This document shows positions 23,470-35,806 of a DNA stretch of 64,000 nt, piece by piece. The DNA lies in the NCBI GenBank assembly GCA_035772735.1, contig JASDFA010000002.1, positions 7,812,001 through 7,876,000 on the forward strand. Reading direction: 5' to 3'. Below the pieces are notes generated by a model, which was given only the letters and a program-made list of their open reading frames with translations, was not told the DNA's origin and made no database searches. The DNA comes from Datura wrightii. Lineage: Eukaryota > Streptophyta > Magnoliopsida > Solanales > Solanaceae. The first letter of the stretch is position 1; each line of letters starts with the position of its first letter. The position numbers and the translations under genes were made by a program.

Positions 23470-24388
23470 GAATTCATCTTTAATGAGCCCATGGAATGTA
23501 ATTTCCACATGGTGCAGGAGTTTTAGACAAATTGGGATCCCACTCTTTTCAGCCACGCTGTGAAGATCCGGGGTCAAGTGGTTTAATTAGAGGTGCATCA
23601 CCTAAATGTAAACTTAGGTATCCAAGATATAGACCCACATCCACTCCGACAGCTCAACATCACTCCTCCTTATGCTGAGATTCATCGTGTACTTTGCAGG
23701 CAACACTCTACTACTTGATGGATCCGCCACAAGGACAGAGGTTAACACCAGACCTTGCCCTACTCCCATATGAACCGAGAGGCACGGGTCTGGCTCAAGA
23801 TTGTTCGCAGCTGCCTCATCCCAGGGGTACATATGACATATGTCACTAGGGACAGGGTTTGTTTGGTCTACGCATTGATGAATAACATGGAGATCAATGT
23901 TGGTGTTGTGATCAAGTCGGCCATGAAGAAGGCTAGATTATATATGGGACACAGGTATGCCTTTGGGGGGTTAATTACCACATTCCTGAGGGGCCATAAC
24001 ATTGAGGAAGAAGCATTATACTACAGGCCACGAGTTGACTGAGGCACAATAGATGTGACCAAAAAAAAGGCGCTTAATACTACATATGAGCCGGTACTCA
24101 CATTAGCCGAGCGACATGCTCGTGATGACTCTTATGCTGCTAGGATGTTTGGGTTGCAGATATTGCAGCTGCATATTGGGGGAAGGCCAGCGACTCAAGA
24201 AGAATTGCGTCAGGTTGACATTGAGTATCCCCTCAGTGCCCACGCCATGAAAATGTGTTGGATAGGGCCAACCTTTGTAGAGTTTTTGGATGATGATATG
24301 CCGACAAATGAGGAGAGACGTCAGGAAGACTCAGACCTTGAGTTCGATGATGTGACTCTAACCTCTGTGAGGAGGCCTTTGCCCTAGA
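23470..24388 (+). pseudogene. F downstream ORF, 3' part (plant transposon-protein domain)
   Basis: It resumes in frame after N1 with IFNEPMECNFHMVQEF. Stops occur at about 23525, 23582 and 23716. A long open stretch follows from 23755 (YSHMNREARVWLKIVRSCL, TRDRVCLVYALM, FGGLITTFLRGHNIEEE), with one stop near 24041, and continues to TAG 24386-24388. The C-terminus is acidic (DDDMPTNEERRQEDSDLEFDD). The module is the 'putative plant transposon protein' type; biochemical function is unknown. Element G inserted five bases after its stop. Confidence 0.75.
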
Positions 24389-24393
24389 TGTGG

Positions 24394-26956
24394 TGTCACG
24401 CCCCGCCTTGGGGGGTATGACTGGCACCTGGTGCCCTATTAGGACCTGAACTGCAAGACTACTGAGTCTAAGCACATCTGGTGTCTGGCTAGCTCTAACT
24501 CAGATTTCTGGAAACAACGGTCTATATAACGGCTGTAAACACAGCCTCCAGCCTACTGGGCCTATATCCACCTGTACTGTATCACCAGCTAACCAGAATC
24601 ATCTCATATATGGAGACCTATATGGGCCGACAAGGCCACCATGCTGTCTAGTTATCTGTAACTCAACAATAGAATACTGAATAACTACGTGACCGGCAAG
24701 GTCACCACTACTATCCGACTATGGCCCTACATGGCAACATAATCAATGATGCTAAACAGCTAAACAAAACGCACAGCCTAACACGACCGGCACAACTAAC
24801 GACAGGGAAATATATACAGACTGCAAGCCTTTAGGAATACTGATAAGATGGTCGGGACAGGGCCCCGACCTATCCTTACTATACAACAAAAGAAAATGAA
24901 ATACACCTCTGAATATCAAGCTCCGGATGACAGGAGATGATGACTCTGCACTGGTTAGGATCACGAGGGATCGCCTCCTCGTCTATGACTACCTGCAGGC
25001 AAGTAATGCAGCGCCCCAAACGGGCGTCAGTACCACTGGTACCGAGTATGCAAAGAAACCTGAACATAACTGAATACAAATAACATAACTAGCAATTCTA
25101 AATAGCAGGAGATAACTGAATCTAGAAGAACTGATATGAACTGAATTAGACTTTCTGTGCCGTGATGGGGCAGTAGCGTACCTGTAGACGCGGCAGCCTA
25201 CCATCTATTAACTAATATATAGCATATAAATACATATATACATATATCAAACAAGAGCCAATACCAACCCTCATAAGTCGTATGGCGCCAAGCAAGCAAA
25301 CAATCTATATACCCCTACCCGGGTCAAAACTAGCCAAAAATAAGTCACTCCACTCATCTACTAACTACGAGCACCTCTGCCAGCCCCCTAGGTCTCCGGG
25401 TCGGGCCATAGCCTCCGATATAAATAACCGTGTCCGAGTCCGGGGGACTTCTATACTGTATCTATAACTGTAACTGTATCTGAATCTGTTCCCTGGGTGC
25501 TTGCGCACAACAGGGCTATCTGTACTGTAATGCTGATCAGCCCGATATGGGAAAAGCTTCATCCCATCTTCGTCCAAACTGGGGACGGCATGCCACTCCT
25601 TGGAGTGACATAAACCCACCCGCTCAGTGGGCAACACAGTTACCAACCCAGGGGCGGCGAGGACGCTCAAAAGGGTGCCCTCACGACACAACCAAGTCTC
25701 AACAAACAATAAGCATATATATATATATAGCAAGCTTGTTTAAACTGAAAAATACTATCTGAGTTCTGATTTTATATTCTGATCCCTTTCTGTATTATAC
25801 TGGTTCTCATACTTCTTAATACTGAATCTGTGATCTTTATCTAACTGCATGGCTAATTTGTAGCCAAGGTCCTATCTAACCGTATAGCTATACTGTAGCC
25901 AAGATATCATCTATCAGTATGGCTAATCTGTAGCCAAGATACTATCTGACTGTCTGATTTTACTTTACTAACTCTTATTCTGAATGTCTGTCATATTATT
26001 CTAGAAACATGCCTGTTAATCACATACTGGGCTATACTGAGTCTGGAATGCTAACTTGCCATTTTGGCGCATGCTTTAGTAACTTTCGGACTGAGTACGA
26101 TATAACAATGCAAACCAGATTTACTGAACTTGCACAATACTCAATATTCAACTCCGGGAATTCTACTACGGAGTTTACTGTGCTATACAAGGCTAAAACT
26201 ACTAACTTGCCGAAGAAACTGGCTTTACATACCTTAACTTCGGTTTACCCGGCTAACGGACGAAGCTCGGTCAGTACTCTAGCTATTTCTCCTAACTGCA
26301 TTTACATATATGTCAATTAGGACTAAATACACCAATATTCTGAAAGAAAACGTCACTTTCGATATATATTTATAGCCTAAACATTGGCTTATCGAAAGAC
26401 GGTCAAAAACTTGCTATTTCTCGGAAGTCCATAAGGGAGAAATACTCACTTTAGGGATAGGAGTATACTGACACTAGTTTGGAGCAATTCCACTTACCTT
26501 AGTTCGGTAGCACGACATTCGTCGGCCGAATTTCACGAAAATAAATTCATAGGAATGCTCCTTACTGCTTAATACCTCGGTATCTGGAGTTAATTTGAGT
26601 TTGGACCGCGTTTGACGGCGTAATCGGACGAATATTGGTAAGGAATCTTCGTTCTCCCCTGTTCCCCTATGATTTCTTTTGGAAATTATAAGAATTTTAT
26701 GAAACAAACTGAAGTGAGGGGTTTATATAGTTGGGCCTGGATAGGGCCAACGTGTCACGGAGCCAACGCGGAGGCTCCACCTCCATGGCACGTTGCCATC
26801 GCGGAGGGGCTCTGCCCCGGCTCCTTCCGCGATGGTTCGACAGGTTTCTCATCCAGTCTTTTCCCGGGCCTTTTTCTAGCATGTATGGCTTTCAAATACT
26901 CTTAACCAACATGCGAATAGGCCATCTATGTGTTGGAAATTTTACGGGGTGTAACA
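24394..26956 (-). repeat. G 3' LTR (2563 bp)
   Basis: On the minus strand it starts TGTTACACCCCG right after the PPT and ends GGGGCGTGACA. TATA-like box (minus) at 26722-26729, preceded by a GC-rich block with CGTGTCACG at 26751-26759. The palindrome GGCACC-T-GGTGCC is at 24423-24435, and a hairpin GGTCGGG...CCCGACC at 24850-24870. Confidence 0.94.
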
Positions 26957-26989
26957 CTCTCCCCCCTAAGAACATTCGTACTCAAATGT
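26957..26989 (-). promoter_or_regulatory. G polypurine tract and pre-PPT hairpin
   Basis: On the minus strand ACATTTG-AGTA-CGAATGT (26989-26972) pairs over 7 bp with one G-U wobble if RNA. It is followed by TTCTT and a purine run AGGGGGGAGAG (26967-26957) abutting the LTR. The loop is AGTA instead of the AGGA of other elements. Confidence 0.7.
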
Positions 26990-27222
26990 AAACTTCTATC
27001 TAGAGGACTTCTCAACTTACTCAACTTGTTTCTAGAAAAATTTCGGCAGAGTTTCCCCTGTAATATGGACTATCCCAAAAACCTTAAATGCAGAAAAGTC
27101 CCATACAGGTACTCCACACAATACTATAGTATTTAAATGACAGATTAAAATAGACCTTCTCATTTATATGTATACTATAAGGCACTGCATAAGATAATAA
27201 TACCAACGTACCTGTCGCCTGA

Positions 27223-27534
27223 CTAGGCTTGAAATAAATGAGGGTATCTGGTCTTCATATCTTCCTCTGCCTCCCAAGTCATCTTCTCTCGGTTCCTGTT
27301 ATGCCACAATACCTTGACAGACGCAATGTCTTTAGTTCTCAATCTATGAATTTGTCTGTCTAAGATGGCTACTGGGACCTCTTCATAGGCCAACTCTTTC
27401 GTAACCTGGATATCCTGGACTGGGACTACTCTAGATGGGTCTCCTATGCATTTCCTCAGCATAGATACGTGAAAGGCCAGATGAAAGGATTCCAATTCTG
27501 GAGGCAAGTTCAATTCGTATGCCACTCGGCCTAC
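27223..27534 (-). pseudogene. G chromodomain / pol C-terminus
   Basis: The frame ends at 27223 with KTRYPHLFQA then stop. It covers AYELNLPPELESFHLAFHVS, VPVAILDRQIHRLRTKDI, VKVLWHNRNREKMTWEAEED: the integrase GPY/F tail followed by the chromodomain. This module binds heterochromatic histone marks in chromoviruses and biases integration. The left chromovirus fragment at 738 shares the final residues. Confidence 0.86.
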
Positions 27535-28545
27535 TCACCGCCGGATCTGATAAGGCCCAACGAATCTCGGACTGAGCTTACCTTTCTTGCCGAATCTCAT
27601 CACCCCTTTCATCGGAGATACCTTCAGAAATACCCAGTCATTCATATCAAATTCTAGGTCTCTGCGCCGCACATCAGCATATGATTTCTGGCGGCTCTGT
27701 GCAGTCAGTAGGCGTTCTCTGATAAGCTTTACCTTCTCCTCTGACTGTTGAATGATGTCTGGCCCAATCAACGCTGATTCTCCCACTTCAAACCAGCCAA
27801 CCGGCGATCTACATTTTTGCCCATACAATGCTTCAAAGGGTGCCATCTGGATGGCTGAGTGATAGCTATTATTATAAGCAAATTCAATTAACAGCAAATG
27901 CTCATCCCAGTTACCTCCAAAATCTAGCACACACGCTCGTAGCATGTCCTCGAGCATCTAAATAGTGCGCTCAGCCTGTCCATCTGTCTGAGGGTGGAAT
28001 GTTGTGCTCAAATTAATCTACGTTCCCAGACCCTTTTGGAACAACTGCCAAAATCTAGCTGTAAACTATGTTCCTCTGTACGAAATAATAGATACTGGCA
28101 CTCCATGTAATCTAACTATTTCTCTGATGTATAATTCGACATAATCCTCGGCCGAGAAGGTAGCTTTCACTGGCAGGAAATGAGCTGATTTTGTCAGCCT
28201 ATCAACTATTACCCAAATAGAATCGTGTCTATGTCTGGTATGGGGTAATCCTGCTACAAAATCCATATTCACTGCTTCCCATTTCCAGAGAGGCACAACT
28301 ATGTCTTGAGTTAACCCGCCTGGTTTCTGGTGTTCCGCTTTTACCTGTTGGCAGTTAGGACACTGAGCTACAAATTCGGCAATTTCTCTTCTCATTCCTG
28401 GCCACCAATAATTCTCCTTGATATCATGGTACATTTTCATCGCACCGGGGTGAAGAAAATAACGGGCGTAATGTACCTCATTCATAATCTGCTGGCGGAG
28501 CCCTGAAACATCTGGAACACAGAGGCGGCCTTTACATAACAGCAC
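27535..28545 (-). pseudogene. G integrase
   Basis: The HHCC part is intact (H...H...CPNCQQ, within 28545-28360). In the core, the first acidic residue is present (VNMDFVAGLP), the second is changed (IISYRGT for the usual IISDRGT, about 28070), and the Glu motif (QAERTI) is seen just before 27957. The tail 27535-27957 holds FAYNNSYHSAIQMAPFEALYG and the GPY segment. At least two stops and a frame change lie between 27957 and 28070. The Asp-to-Tyr change alone would abolish strand transfer. Confidence 0.86.
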
Positions 28546-28626
28546 TTCTTCCTCAGTTATTTGAAAATTTGGCGCTTTACCCTGTTGGATTCTGTCTTTG
28601 AGCTGGATTAGGTCAGGATCCTCATA

Positions 28627-29169
28627 CTACCGTTCTTTTATTTCCACAGCTAATGATGACATGGCAGTGTTCTGAATTACCGCGCTGTTGTCCTCTGTGT
28701 CTGCTATACGAATGGCTAGGCTGGCTAATTGATGTATCTCCCTGACCAACTCCTGCTGCTCGGGCTGCAAATATGCCAAACTTCCCATGGATTTATGGTT
28801 GAGAGCATCTGCTACTACATTGGCTTTTCCCGGATGATACAGAATGTCCATGTCATAATCTTTTAATAGCTCCAACCAGCGACGCTGTCGCAGATTCAAC
28901 TCCCTCTAGGTGAAGATATACTGTAGGCTCTTATGATCTGTGAAAATATCCACATGGAAGCCATACAAGTAATGTCTCCATATCTTTATGGCGTGGATCA
29001 CTGCGGCTAATTCCATGTCGTGGGTGGGGTAATTCTTTTCGTGTTTCCTTAGTTGTCTGGAAGCATACGCAATCACCTTACCATGCTGCATCAACACATA
29101 ACCCAACCCAACGCCTGATGCGTCGCAATACACTGAATAACCTTCTGTACCTTCTGGCAATGCTAACAC
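28627..29169 (-). pseudogene. G RNase H
   Basis: All four acidic positions can be read: YCDASGVGLG, DMELAAV, IFTDHKS and NVVADAL. A stop at 28906-28908 sits between IFT and ELNLRQRR, typical of a CAG-to-TAG change. The domain follows RT with normal spacing. It is dead only through that stop and its neighbours. Confidence 0.85.
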
Positions 29170-30125
29170 TGGGGCAGAGGTTAATCTGTCTTTTAACTCC
29201 TAAAAGCTCTGCTCACATGCCTCTGTCCACTGAAACTTTGCTGCTTTCTGCGTCAGTTAGGTCAAAGGTGCCGCTATAGTAGCGAATCCCTCAACAAATC
29301 TCCTGTAATATCCCGCTAACCCCAGAAAACTGCGGACTTCGGTCGGAGTGCTAGGCCTAGGCTAGGTTTTCACTGCTGCTATCTTCTGCGTGTCAACCTG
29401 TATACCAGAATCCGATACAATATGCCCCAAGAAGGCTACTGAGTTCAGCCAGAATCCACACTTGGAGAACTTAGCATATAATTTACGGTCCCTGAGAATG
29501 TAGAGCACTATCCGTAAATGAGCCTGGTGATCTGCTTCAGAGCGAGAATACACCAGAATATAATCAATAAACACTATCACGAACAGGTCCAGGTATGGTC
29601 TGAAAATGCTATTCATCAGGTCCATGAATATTTCTGGGGCATTCTCAACCCAAAGGACATAACTAGGAATTCAAAGTGTCCATATCGGGTCCTGAAGGCC
29701 ATTTTGGGAATGTCTCTTTCATGAACTCGAACCTGATGATATCCGGACCGCAAGTCAATCTTGGAGAAATATCTGGCCCCGTGTAACTGATCAAACAAAT
29801 CATCTATTCTGGGAAGGGGATACTTATTCTTTACTTTAACTTTATTCAGCTGCCGGTAATCTATACACATGCGGAGCGAGCCATCCTTCTTTCTCACAAA
29901 TAGAACTGGCATACCCCACGGTGAAGTACTCGGCCTGATAAAACCCTTATCTAGCAGGTCCTTCAGCTGCTCCTTTAATTCTCTGAGTTCAGCAGGAGCC
30001 ATGCGATACGGAGGAATTGATATAGGCTGAGTGCCTGGTAGCAAGTCAATTGCAAACTCTATATCCCTTTCTGGGGGAATACCAGGCAACTCGTCTGGAA
30101 ATACATCAGGGAATTCATTCACCAC
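29170..30125 (-). pseudogene. G reverse transcriptase, active site FIDY
   Basis: The order is normal: VNEFPDVFPDELPG, LFVRKKDGSLRMCIDYRQLN, DLRSGYHQVRV, then a 1-base deletion near 29620, then the catalytic box. That box reads VFIDYILVYS (about 29551-29580) where active elements have F-I/V-D-D. Three stops lie in 29170-29362 (within T-stop-PRPSTP, LT-stop-LTQK and SF-stop-ELK). The Asp-to-Tyr change removes a metal-binding residue, so the enzyme would be inactive even without the stops. Confidence 0.88.
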
Positions 30126-30134
30126 CGGAACAGA

Positions 30135-30620
30135 CTAAAGTGTCGGAGATTCTACCCGAACATCCTGAACCCTGACTAGGTGGTAGATACATCCCTTAGT
30201 TATCAATTTCCTCGCCTGAAGGTAGGAAATAAACCTACCTTTTAGAGTAACTGTGCTGCCTTTCCACTCTCGCACTGCCTCTCCTGGAAAGTGGAATCGG
30301 ACCGTCTTGGTCCAACATTCTACGTTAGCATAGCATGGCACCAACCAATCCATTCCCATAATGGCATCGAAATCAATCATTTCTAACTTCACCAGATCTA
30401 CTGTAGTCTAGTGATTAGCAACCTCTACTGTACACCCTCGATTAATTCTATTAGCTATAATGGAGTCACCGACGGGTGTAGATACTGAAAAGGGCTGCTG
30501 TAATAACTCTGGTGTGACATTAAACTTTCGAGCCACAAACGGGGTAATATATGATAGAGTGGACCCTGGATCAATCAGTACATAAGCAGGGCATGAACAG
30601 ATAGTCATCATACCTGTCAC
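30135..30620 (-). pseudogene. G aspartic protease
   Basis: The retropepsin-like active site reads VLIDPGSTLSYITP (D-P-G-S-T at about 30570). It is followed by PVGDSI, a stop at 30408-30410, then MIDFDAIMGMDWLVPCYANV and the conserved linker GCIYHLVRVQD. Two stop codons (30408, 30135) are the only visible damage. Confidence 0.85.
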
Positions 30621-30779
30621 TACATCTGGAGACGCCTCTGAGTCCTGTCTCCCTGGTAATGCATAGGCACGGCTTGAGCCCGTACCTGAACTGGAGGCTC
30701 CTGATCTACCTCGGCCTCTACCTGCTGAACCTGAGGGCCTACGCTCTGCCGAGGCTGCTAGAGCTGTGGCCCTACGGAT

Positions 30780-32007
30780 CCCCTATCCTGACTATCTCTA
30801 CTCTCTTGTCCCCTGGCCGAACAATCTCTCATGCGGTGCCCCTCCTGCCCGCAAATATAACACCCCGAGGAGCCATATCTACAAGCTCCGATGTGAGGGC
30901 AGCCGCAATTAGGGTAGGGTGGGGTGTAAATATGCTCTGCTCTCCCCTTCTCTGCTGCGGGGAATCTACTGTTCGAGAACTGCCACCAGACTCTAATTGC
31001 CCTCGACGAGCAAATTTACATCGCTACTGCTGCTGTGGTGGAGGTGGGGGTCTAGGGGGTCTGTCTGACAGTCGGGGCCTGGGTCCTCTCTGAACCTCCC
31101 TCTGCATTCCATCTGATCTGTCTCTGCGGCGCTGTTCTTGATTTGTCTGTCTACTGCCCTGTTGTCGCTGTCTAAGGCCCTCAATGGTCTGGGCAAAGGC
31201 CTATACTCGGGCAATATCCATATCTTCTTGTAACGTAGCCGTCATGCATGCTTCAATGTATTCTGGGTTCAGACCCATAATGAACCGGTGGACTCTGGAT
31301 GGCATAGTGTCCACAAAAGCTAGAGCATAGCGAGCTAGGGAGTCAAACTGTAGGGCATATTCTCGTACACTCCTCGCCCCCTGCTCCAAATGCAAAAACT
31401 GATCCATCCGAGCCTGCCGGATCTCCCGTGGCAAATAACGATCCGGGAATGCCTCCAAGAAGCTGGACCAGGTCGGAGGGGCAACATCTCTCCCTTGATA
31501 CCTTTCCCAACTCTCGTACCATAATACAGCTATGTCCTGCAACCGAAACACTGCCAGCTCAACTGATTCTGTAGGGGTCACATGCATAACTCGGAAAATT
31601 CTCTGCATCTGACCTAGGAAATCCTGGGGGTCCTCTACTTGATCTGACCCAGTGAACTGTGGGGGACCTAGTTCCAAAATCTCCCTGACCCTGGAACTAC
31701 CTGACCCACCTGAAGGCTCTGCTGTTACAGGTGGCACGGACTGGCGCTGTGTGGCCATCATTTGTTCCAACATAGCCACTGCGCTTCGAACTTCCTGGTC
31801 TGATGGCAAAGGTACAGGAGCTATCAGAGGCGGTGTCGTGCCAAACGGCTCCTGATGTGAGAGGGACTGCTGAGAGGGCTGTGATGAATCCTCTATATCG
31901 CCCTCAGATTGGGCTGACTCTGAATGGAACTGAGGCATCCTGCTGGTGCCTTCTCCAGCTATTGTGTCTAATCTTCTGCCGGTGGCAGGGTGACGCTGGT
32001 CTGCCAT
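30780..32007 (-). pseudogene. G gag
   Basis: ATG at 32007 is the first after the PBS and opens 268 codons: a Ser/Gln-rich leader, then the retrotransposon gag core (EILELGPPQFTGSD, VLWYESWERYQGRD, DRYLPREIRQARMDQFLHLEQGA). A TAG at 31201-31203 interrupts it; the same frame runs on (AFAQTIEGLRQRQQGS). After a frame change the CCHC knuckle CYICGQEGHRMRDC is at 30862-30821. Gag forms the particle and binds RNA through the knuckle. Confidence 0.86.
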
Positions 32008-32206
32008 TCTTATCTGTAGACAAAGGATATGATAAGTTTTAAGGACCCAACCCTATACTGTACCGCTCTATGGCATGACTGAATGAGAAAAAAGAGTAAC
32101 CATCCTATCATGCCTCGCAGCCTCCTGCCTATAGTATTTGGTGCACAACACATCCATAGACAAGACTCTACTTAGTAGGGCTTGCAGACTCCCTGGGACA
32201 CGACCT

Positions 32207-32218
32207 GCTCTGATACCA
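32207..32218 (-). promoter_or_regulatory. G primer binding site (initiator tRNA-Met type)
   Basis: TGGTATCAGAGC on the minus strand, 4 bases inside the 5' LTR. This is the standard complement of plant initiator tRNA-Met in chromoviruses, and the same site occurs in C at 46394. Confidence 0.9.
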
Positions 32219-32222
32219 AGTT

Positions 32223-34779
32223 TGTTACGCCCCGCCTTGTGGGGAATGACTGGCACCTGGTGCCCTATTAGGACCTGAACTGCTAGACTACTCAGTCTAA
32301 GAACATCTGGTGCATGGCTAGCTCTAACTCAGATTTTTGGAAACAACGGGCTATATAACGACTATAAACACAGCCTCCGGCCGACTGGGCCTATAGCCAC
32401 CTGTACTGTATCACCAGCTAACCAGAATCATCTCATATAGGGAGACCTATGCGGGCCGACAAGGCCACCATGCTGTCTAGTTATCTGTAACTCAACAATA
32501 GAATACTGAATAACTACGTGACCGGCAAGGTCACCACTACTATCCGACTATGGCCCCACATGGCCAACATAATCAGTGATGCTAAACAGCTAAACAAAAC
32601 ACACGGCCTCATACGACCGGCACAACTAACCATAGGGAAATATATACAGACTGCAAGCCTCTAAGAATATTGATAAGATGGTCGGGACAGGGCCCCGACC
32701 TACCCGTACTATACAACAAAAGAAAATGAAATACACCTCTGAATATCAAGCTCCGGATGATAGGAGCTGATGACTCTGCGCTAGCTAGGATCACGAGGGA
32801 TCGCCTCCTCGTCTATGAGTACTTGCAGGCAAGTAATGCAGCGCCCCAAATGGGCGTCAGTACCACTGGTACCGAGTATGCAAAGCAAACTGAACATAAC
32901 TGAATACAAATAACATAACTAGCAATTCTGAATAGCAGGAGATAACTGAATCTGTAAGAACTGATATGAACTGAATTAGACTTTCTATGCTGTGATGGGG
33001 CAGGAGCGTAACTGTAGACGCGGAAGCCTGCTATCTATTAACTAATATATAGCATATAAATACATATATACATATAGCAAACAAGAGCCAATACCAACCC
33101 CCACAAGTCGTATGGCGCCAAGCAAGCAAACAATCTATATATCCTTACCCGGGTCAAAACCAGCAGAAAATAAGTCACTCCACTCATTTACTAACTACGA
33201 GCACCTCTGCCAGCCCCCTGGGTTTCCGGCTCGGTCCATAGCCTCCGATATAAATAACCGTGTCTGAGTCCGGGGGACTCCTATACTATATCTGTAACTG
33301 TAACTGTATCTGAATCTGTCCTTGGGCGCTTGCGCACAACAGGGCTATCTGTACTGTAATGCTGATCAGCCTGATATGGGAAAGCTTCATCCCATCTTCG
33401 TCTAAACTGGGGATGGCATGCCACTCCTTGGAGTGACGTAAACCCACCCACTCAATGGGCGACACAGTTACCAACCCAGGCGCGGCGAGGACGCTCAAAA
33501 GGGTGCCCTCACGACACAACCAAGTCTCAACAAACAATAAGTACATATATATAGCAAGCATGTTTAAACTGAAAAATACTATCTGAGTTCTGATTTCTTA
33601 TTCTGATCCCTTTCTATATTATATTGATTCTCATACTGCTTTATACTGAATCTGTGATCTTTATCTAACTTCATGGCTAATCTTTAGCCAAGTTACTATC
33701 TAACTTTATGGCTATACTGTAGCCAAGATATCATCTTTCTATATGGCTAATCTGTAGCCAAGATACTATCTGACTATCTGATTTTACTTTACTAACTCTT
33801 ATTCTAAATGTCTGTCATATTATTCTAGAAACATGCTTGCTAATCACATACTGGGCTATACTGAGTCTGGAATGCTAACTTGCCATTTTGGTGCATGCTT
33901 TACTAACTTTCGGACTGAGTACGATATAACAACGCAAACCAGATTTACTGAACTTGCACAATACTCAATATTCAACTCCGAGAATTCTACTACGGAGTTT
34001 ACTGTGCTATACAAGGCTAAAACTAAACTTGCCGAAGAAACTGGCATTACATTCCTTAACTTCAGTTTACCCGGCTAACGGACGAAGCTCGGTCAGTACT
34101 CCAGCTATTTCTCCCAACTGCATTTACATATATATCAATTAGGACTAAATACACCAATATTCTGAAAGAAAACGTCACTTCCGATATATATTTATAGCCT
34201 AAACTTGGGCTTATCGAAATACGGTCAAAAACTTGCTATTTCTCGGAAGTCCAGAAGGGAGAAATACTTACTTTAGGGATAGGAGTATATTGACACTAGT
34301 TTGGAGCAATTCCACTTACCTTAGTTCGGTAGCACGACGATTCACCGGCTGAATTTCACGAAACTAAATCCGTAGGAATGCTCCTTACTACTTAATACCT
34401 CGGTATCTGGAGTTAATTTGAGTTTGGACCACGTTTGACGGCGTAATCGGACGAATATTGGTAAGGAATCTTCGTTCTCCCCTATTCCACTATGATTTCT
34501 TCTGGAAATTATAAGAATTTTATGAAACAAACCGTAGTGAGGGGTTTATATACTTGGGCCTGGACAGGGCCAACGTGTCACGGAGCCAACGCGGAGGCTC
34601 CACCTCCGTGACACGTTGCCATCGCGGAGGGGCTCTGCTCTGGCTCCTTCCGCGATGGTTCGACAGGTTTCTCGTTTAGTCTTTTCCCGGGCCTTTTTCT
34701 AGCATGTATGGCTTTCAAATACTCTTAACCAACACGCAAATAGGCCATCTATGTGTTGGGAATTTTACGGGGTGTAACA
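32223..34779 (-). repeat. G 5' LTR (2557 bp)
   Basis: Minus-strand start TGTTACACCCCG, end GGGGCGTAACA (the terminal GTGACA has mutated). TATA-like box at 34545-34552, with CGTGNCACG words upstream at 34574-34582 and 34607-34615. GGCACC-T-GGTGCC at 32252-32264, and GGTCGGG...CCCGACC at 32680-32700. Right of it is TGTGG and the resumed F sequence. Confidence 0.94.
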
Positions 34780-34784
34780 TGTGG

Positions 34785-35806
34785 AGATTGAAGTAGTTGT
34801 TTGATCAGGGAGTCTTCACCACCCTAACTCTCTTTTTACATTGATATTTTGCAAGCAGTAGGGACAGTGCTCGTTTTAAGTGTGGGGTGGTTATTTCATG
34901 TTTTTCAATCTATGTGACTCTCTGAAAGCTGTAGCATGTATTAACTGGTAACAAAAAGCAATGCTAAGGCATGTAATTTGTAGCTAGGAATAAGACTTGT
35001 ACTGGGTCTGTAATAGCTAGTAATATTATTTGTTTCTTTTCCTATGTGGTTGCTTGTAATGATTTTTTTGGATTTATCGGCTTTTTTCTTTGGTGCTTCT
35101 CCTGAGAATAGTCCGTTTGAACCGAGTAGATTTTTTTAGTCATAGGTAGAGATTGTTCTGTATGATGGATGGATGATGACTGTTTTAAGGAAAATTAGTC
35201 ACGTTTAGGATATAAAACCATCACTAATGGGCTAGAGTACTTCACTTGGTTAGATTCTAGACTTCATAGGATATACATTTGATCAAGCAAATAATAAGGA
35301 GAAAATGGTTGGATCACATAAGTTGTGGTGTTTAACTCTAAGCTATAAAATTATAGGCTTAATTGTGCTTGTCACTCAATATAGATGAAATCATAAAAGT
35401 GGCTAGGCTAACCAAGTATGAACCTCAGCGCCATGTATGGTGAGAACTTGTTATATTTCTTGCTATCTAGCATCTAGAATTTTCCTTGTGTGTACTAAAA
35501 GCTAAAAGTGGCGTTAAACTTAGCGGATATCATTAAGGCACTTCTTTGTGAATCGAGTTAGTTGACCCGTATCACTCATTGTCCCTCACCTTGATGTTAT
35601 CCCTAGTGAGCCCTGTTTGAGCCTTCAAGCCTATTTTTTTTTGGAATAACCTCACTAATTAGCCTTACCTTGTTTGTTCTAATGGCCTCAATGTTACTTT
35701 GATCCAAATAGATCCTATTGCACTTAATTGAGACATTATTTCAAAGGAAATGATCAAAGGAATGGGTGAATAGTAAGGGGGAAAGGATTGGTGTGTGTAC
35801 TCAATT
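34785..35806 (+). other. F 3' non-coding region (copy 2)
   Basis: Directly continues F after the G insertion. It holds the phrase 'ttttaagtgtggggtggtta' (34874-34893) and then about 710 bases nearly identical to 1-718. It stops at 'gtgtactcaatt', the same base at which copy 1 stops. No ORF is supported and the 3' LTR is missing. Confidence 0.75.

Larger units (their letters stand above)
24394..34779 (-). mobile_element. G: full-length Tekay/Del-type chromovirus (10386 bp), inactive
   Basis: Two LTRs (34779-32223 as 5', 26956-24394 as 3' on the minus strand) flank 5266 bp that contain PBS, gag, protease, RT, RNase H, integrase, chromodomain and PPT in order. TGTGG occurs at 24389-24393 and 34780-34784, a perfect duplication. 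In stretches compared by eye the LTRs differ by roughly 5-7%, so G is older than N1. Stops, frameshifts and two catalytic Asp-to-Tyr changes make it non-autonomous today. Confidence 0.95.
10893..35806 (+). mobile_element. Athila-type element F, broken by N1 and G
   Basis: The pieces are 10893-17467, 23475-24393 and 34785-35806, about 8.5 kb in all. They read in one direction as gag C-terminus, protease, RT, RNase H, integrase, post-pol region, transposon-protein ORF and 3' non-coding region. The 5' LTR and gag N-terminus are cut off by the type-C LTR at 10892. The 3' LTR is missing beyond 35806. The Athila assignment rests on the gag (NHPNFSWGGN) and protease (CDLG.SINLVP) motifs and on the extra ORF after integrase. 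Confidence 0.85.

Noticed and set aside
30659..31093. 144-codon plus-strand frame
   Set aside because: Antisense to the G gag and its zinc knuckle.
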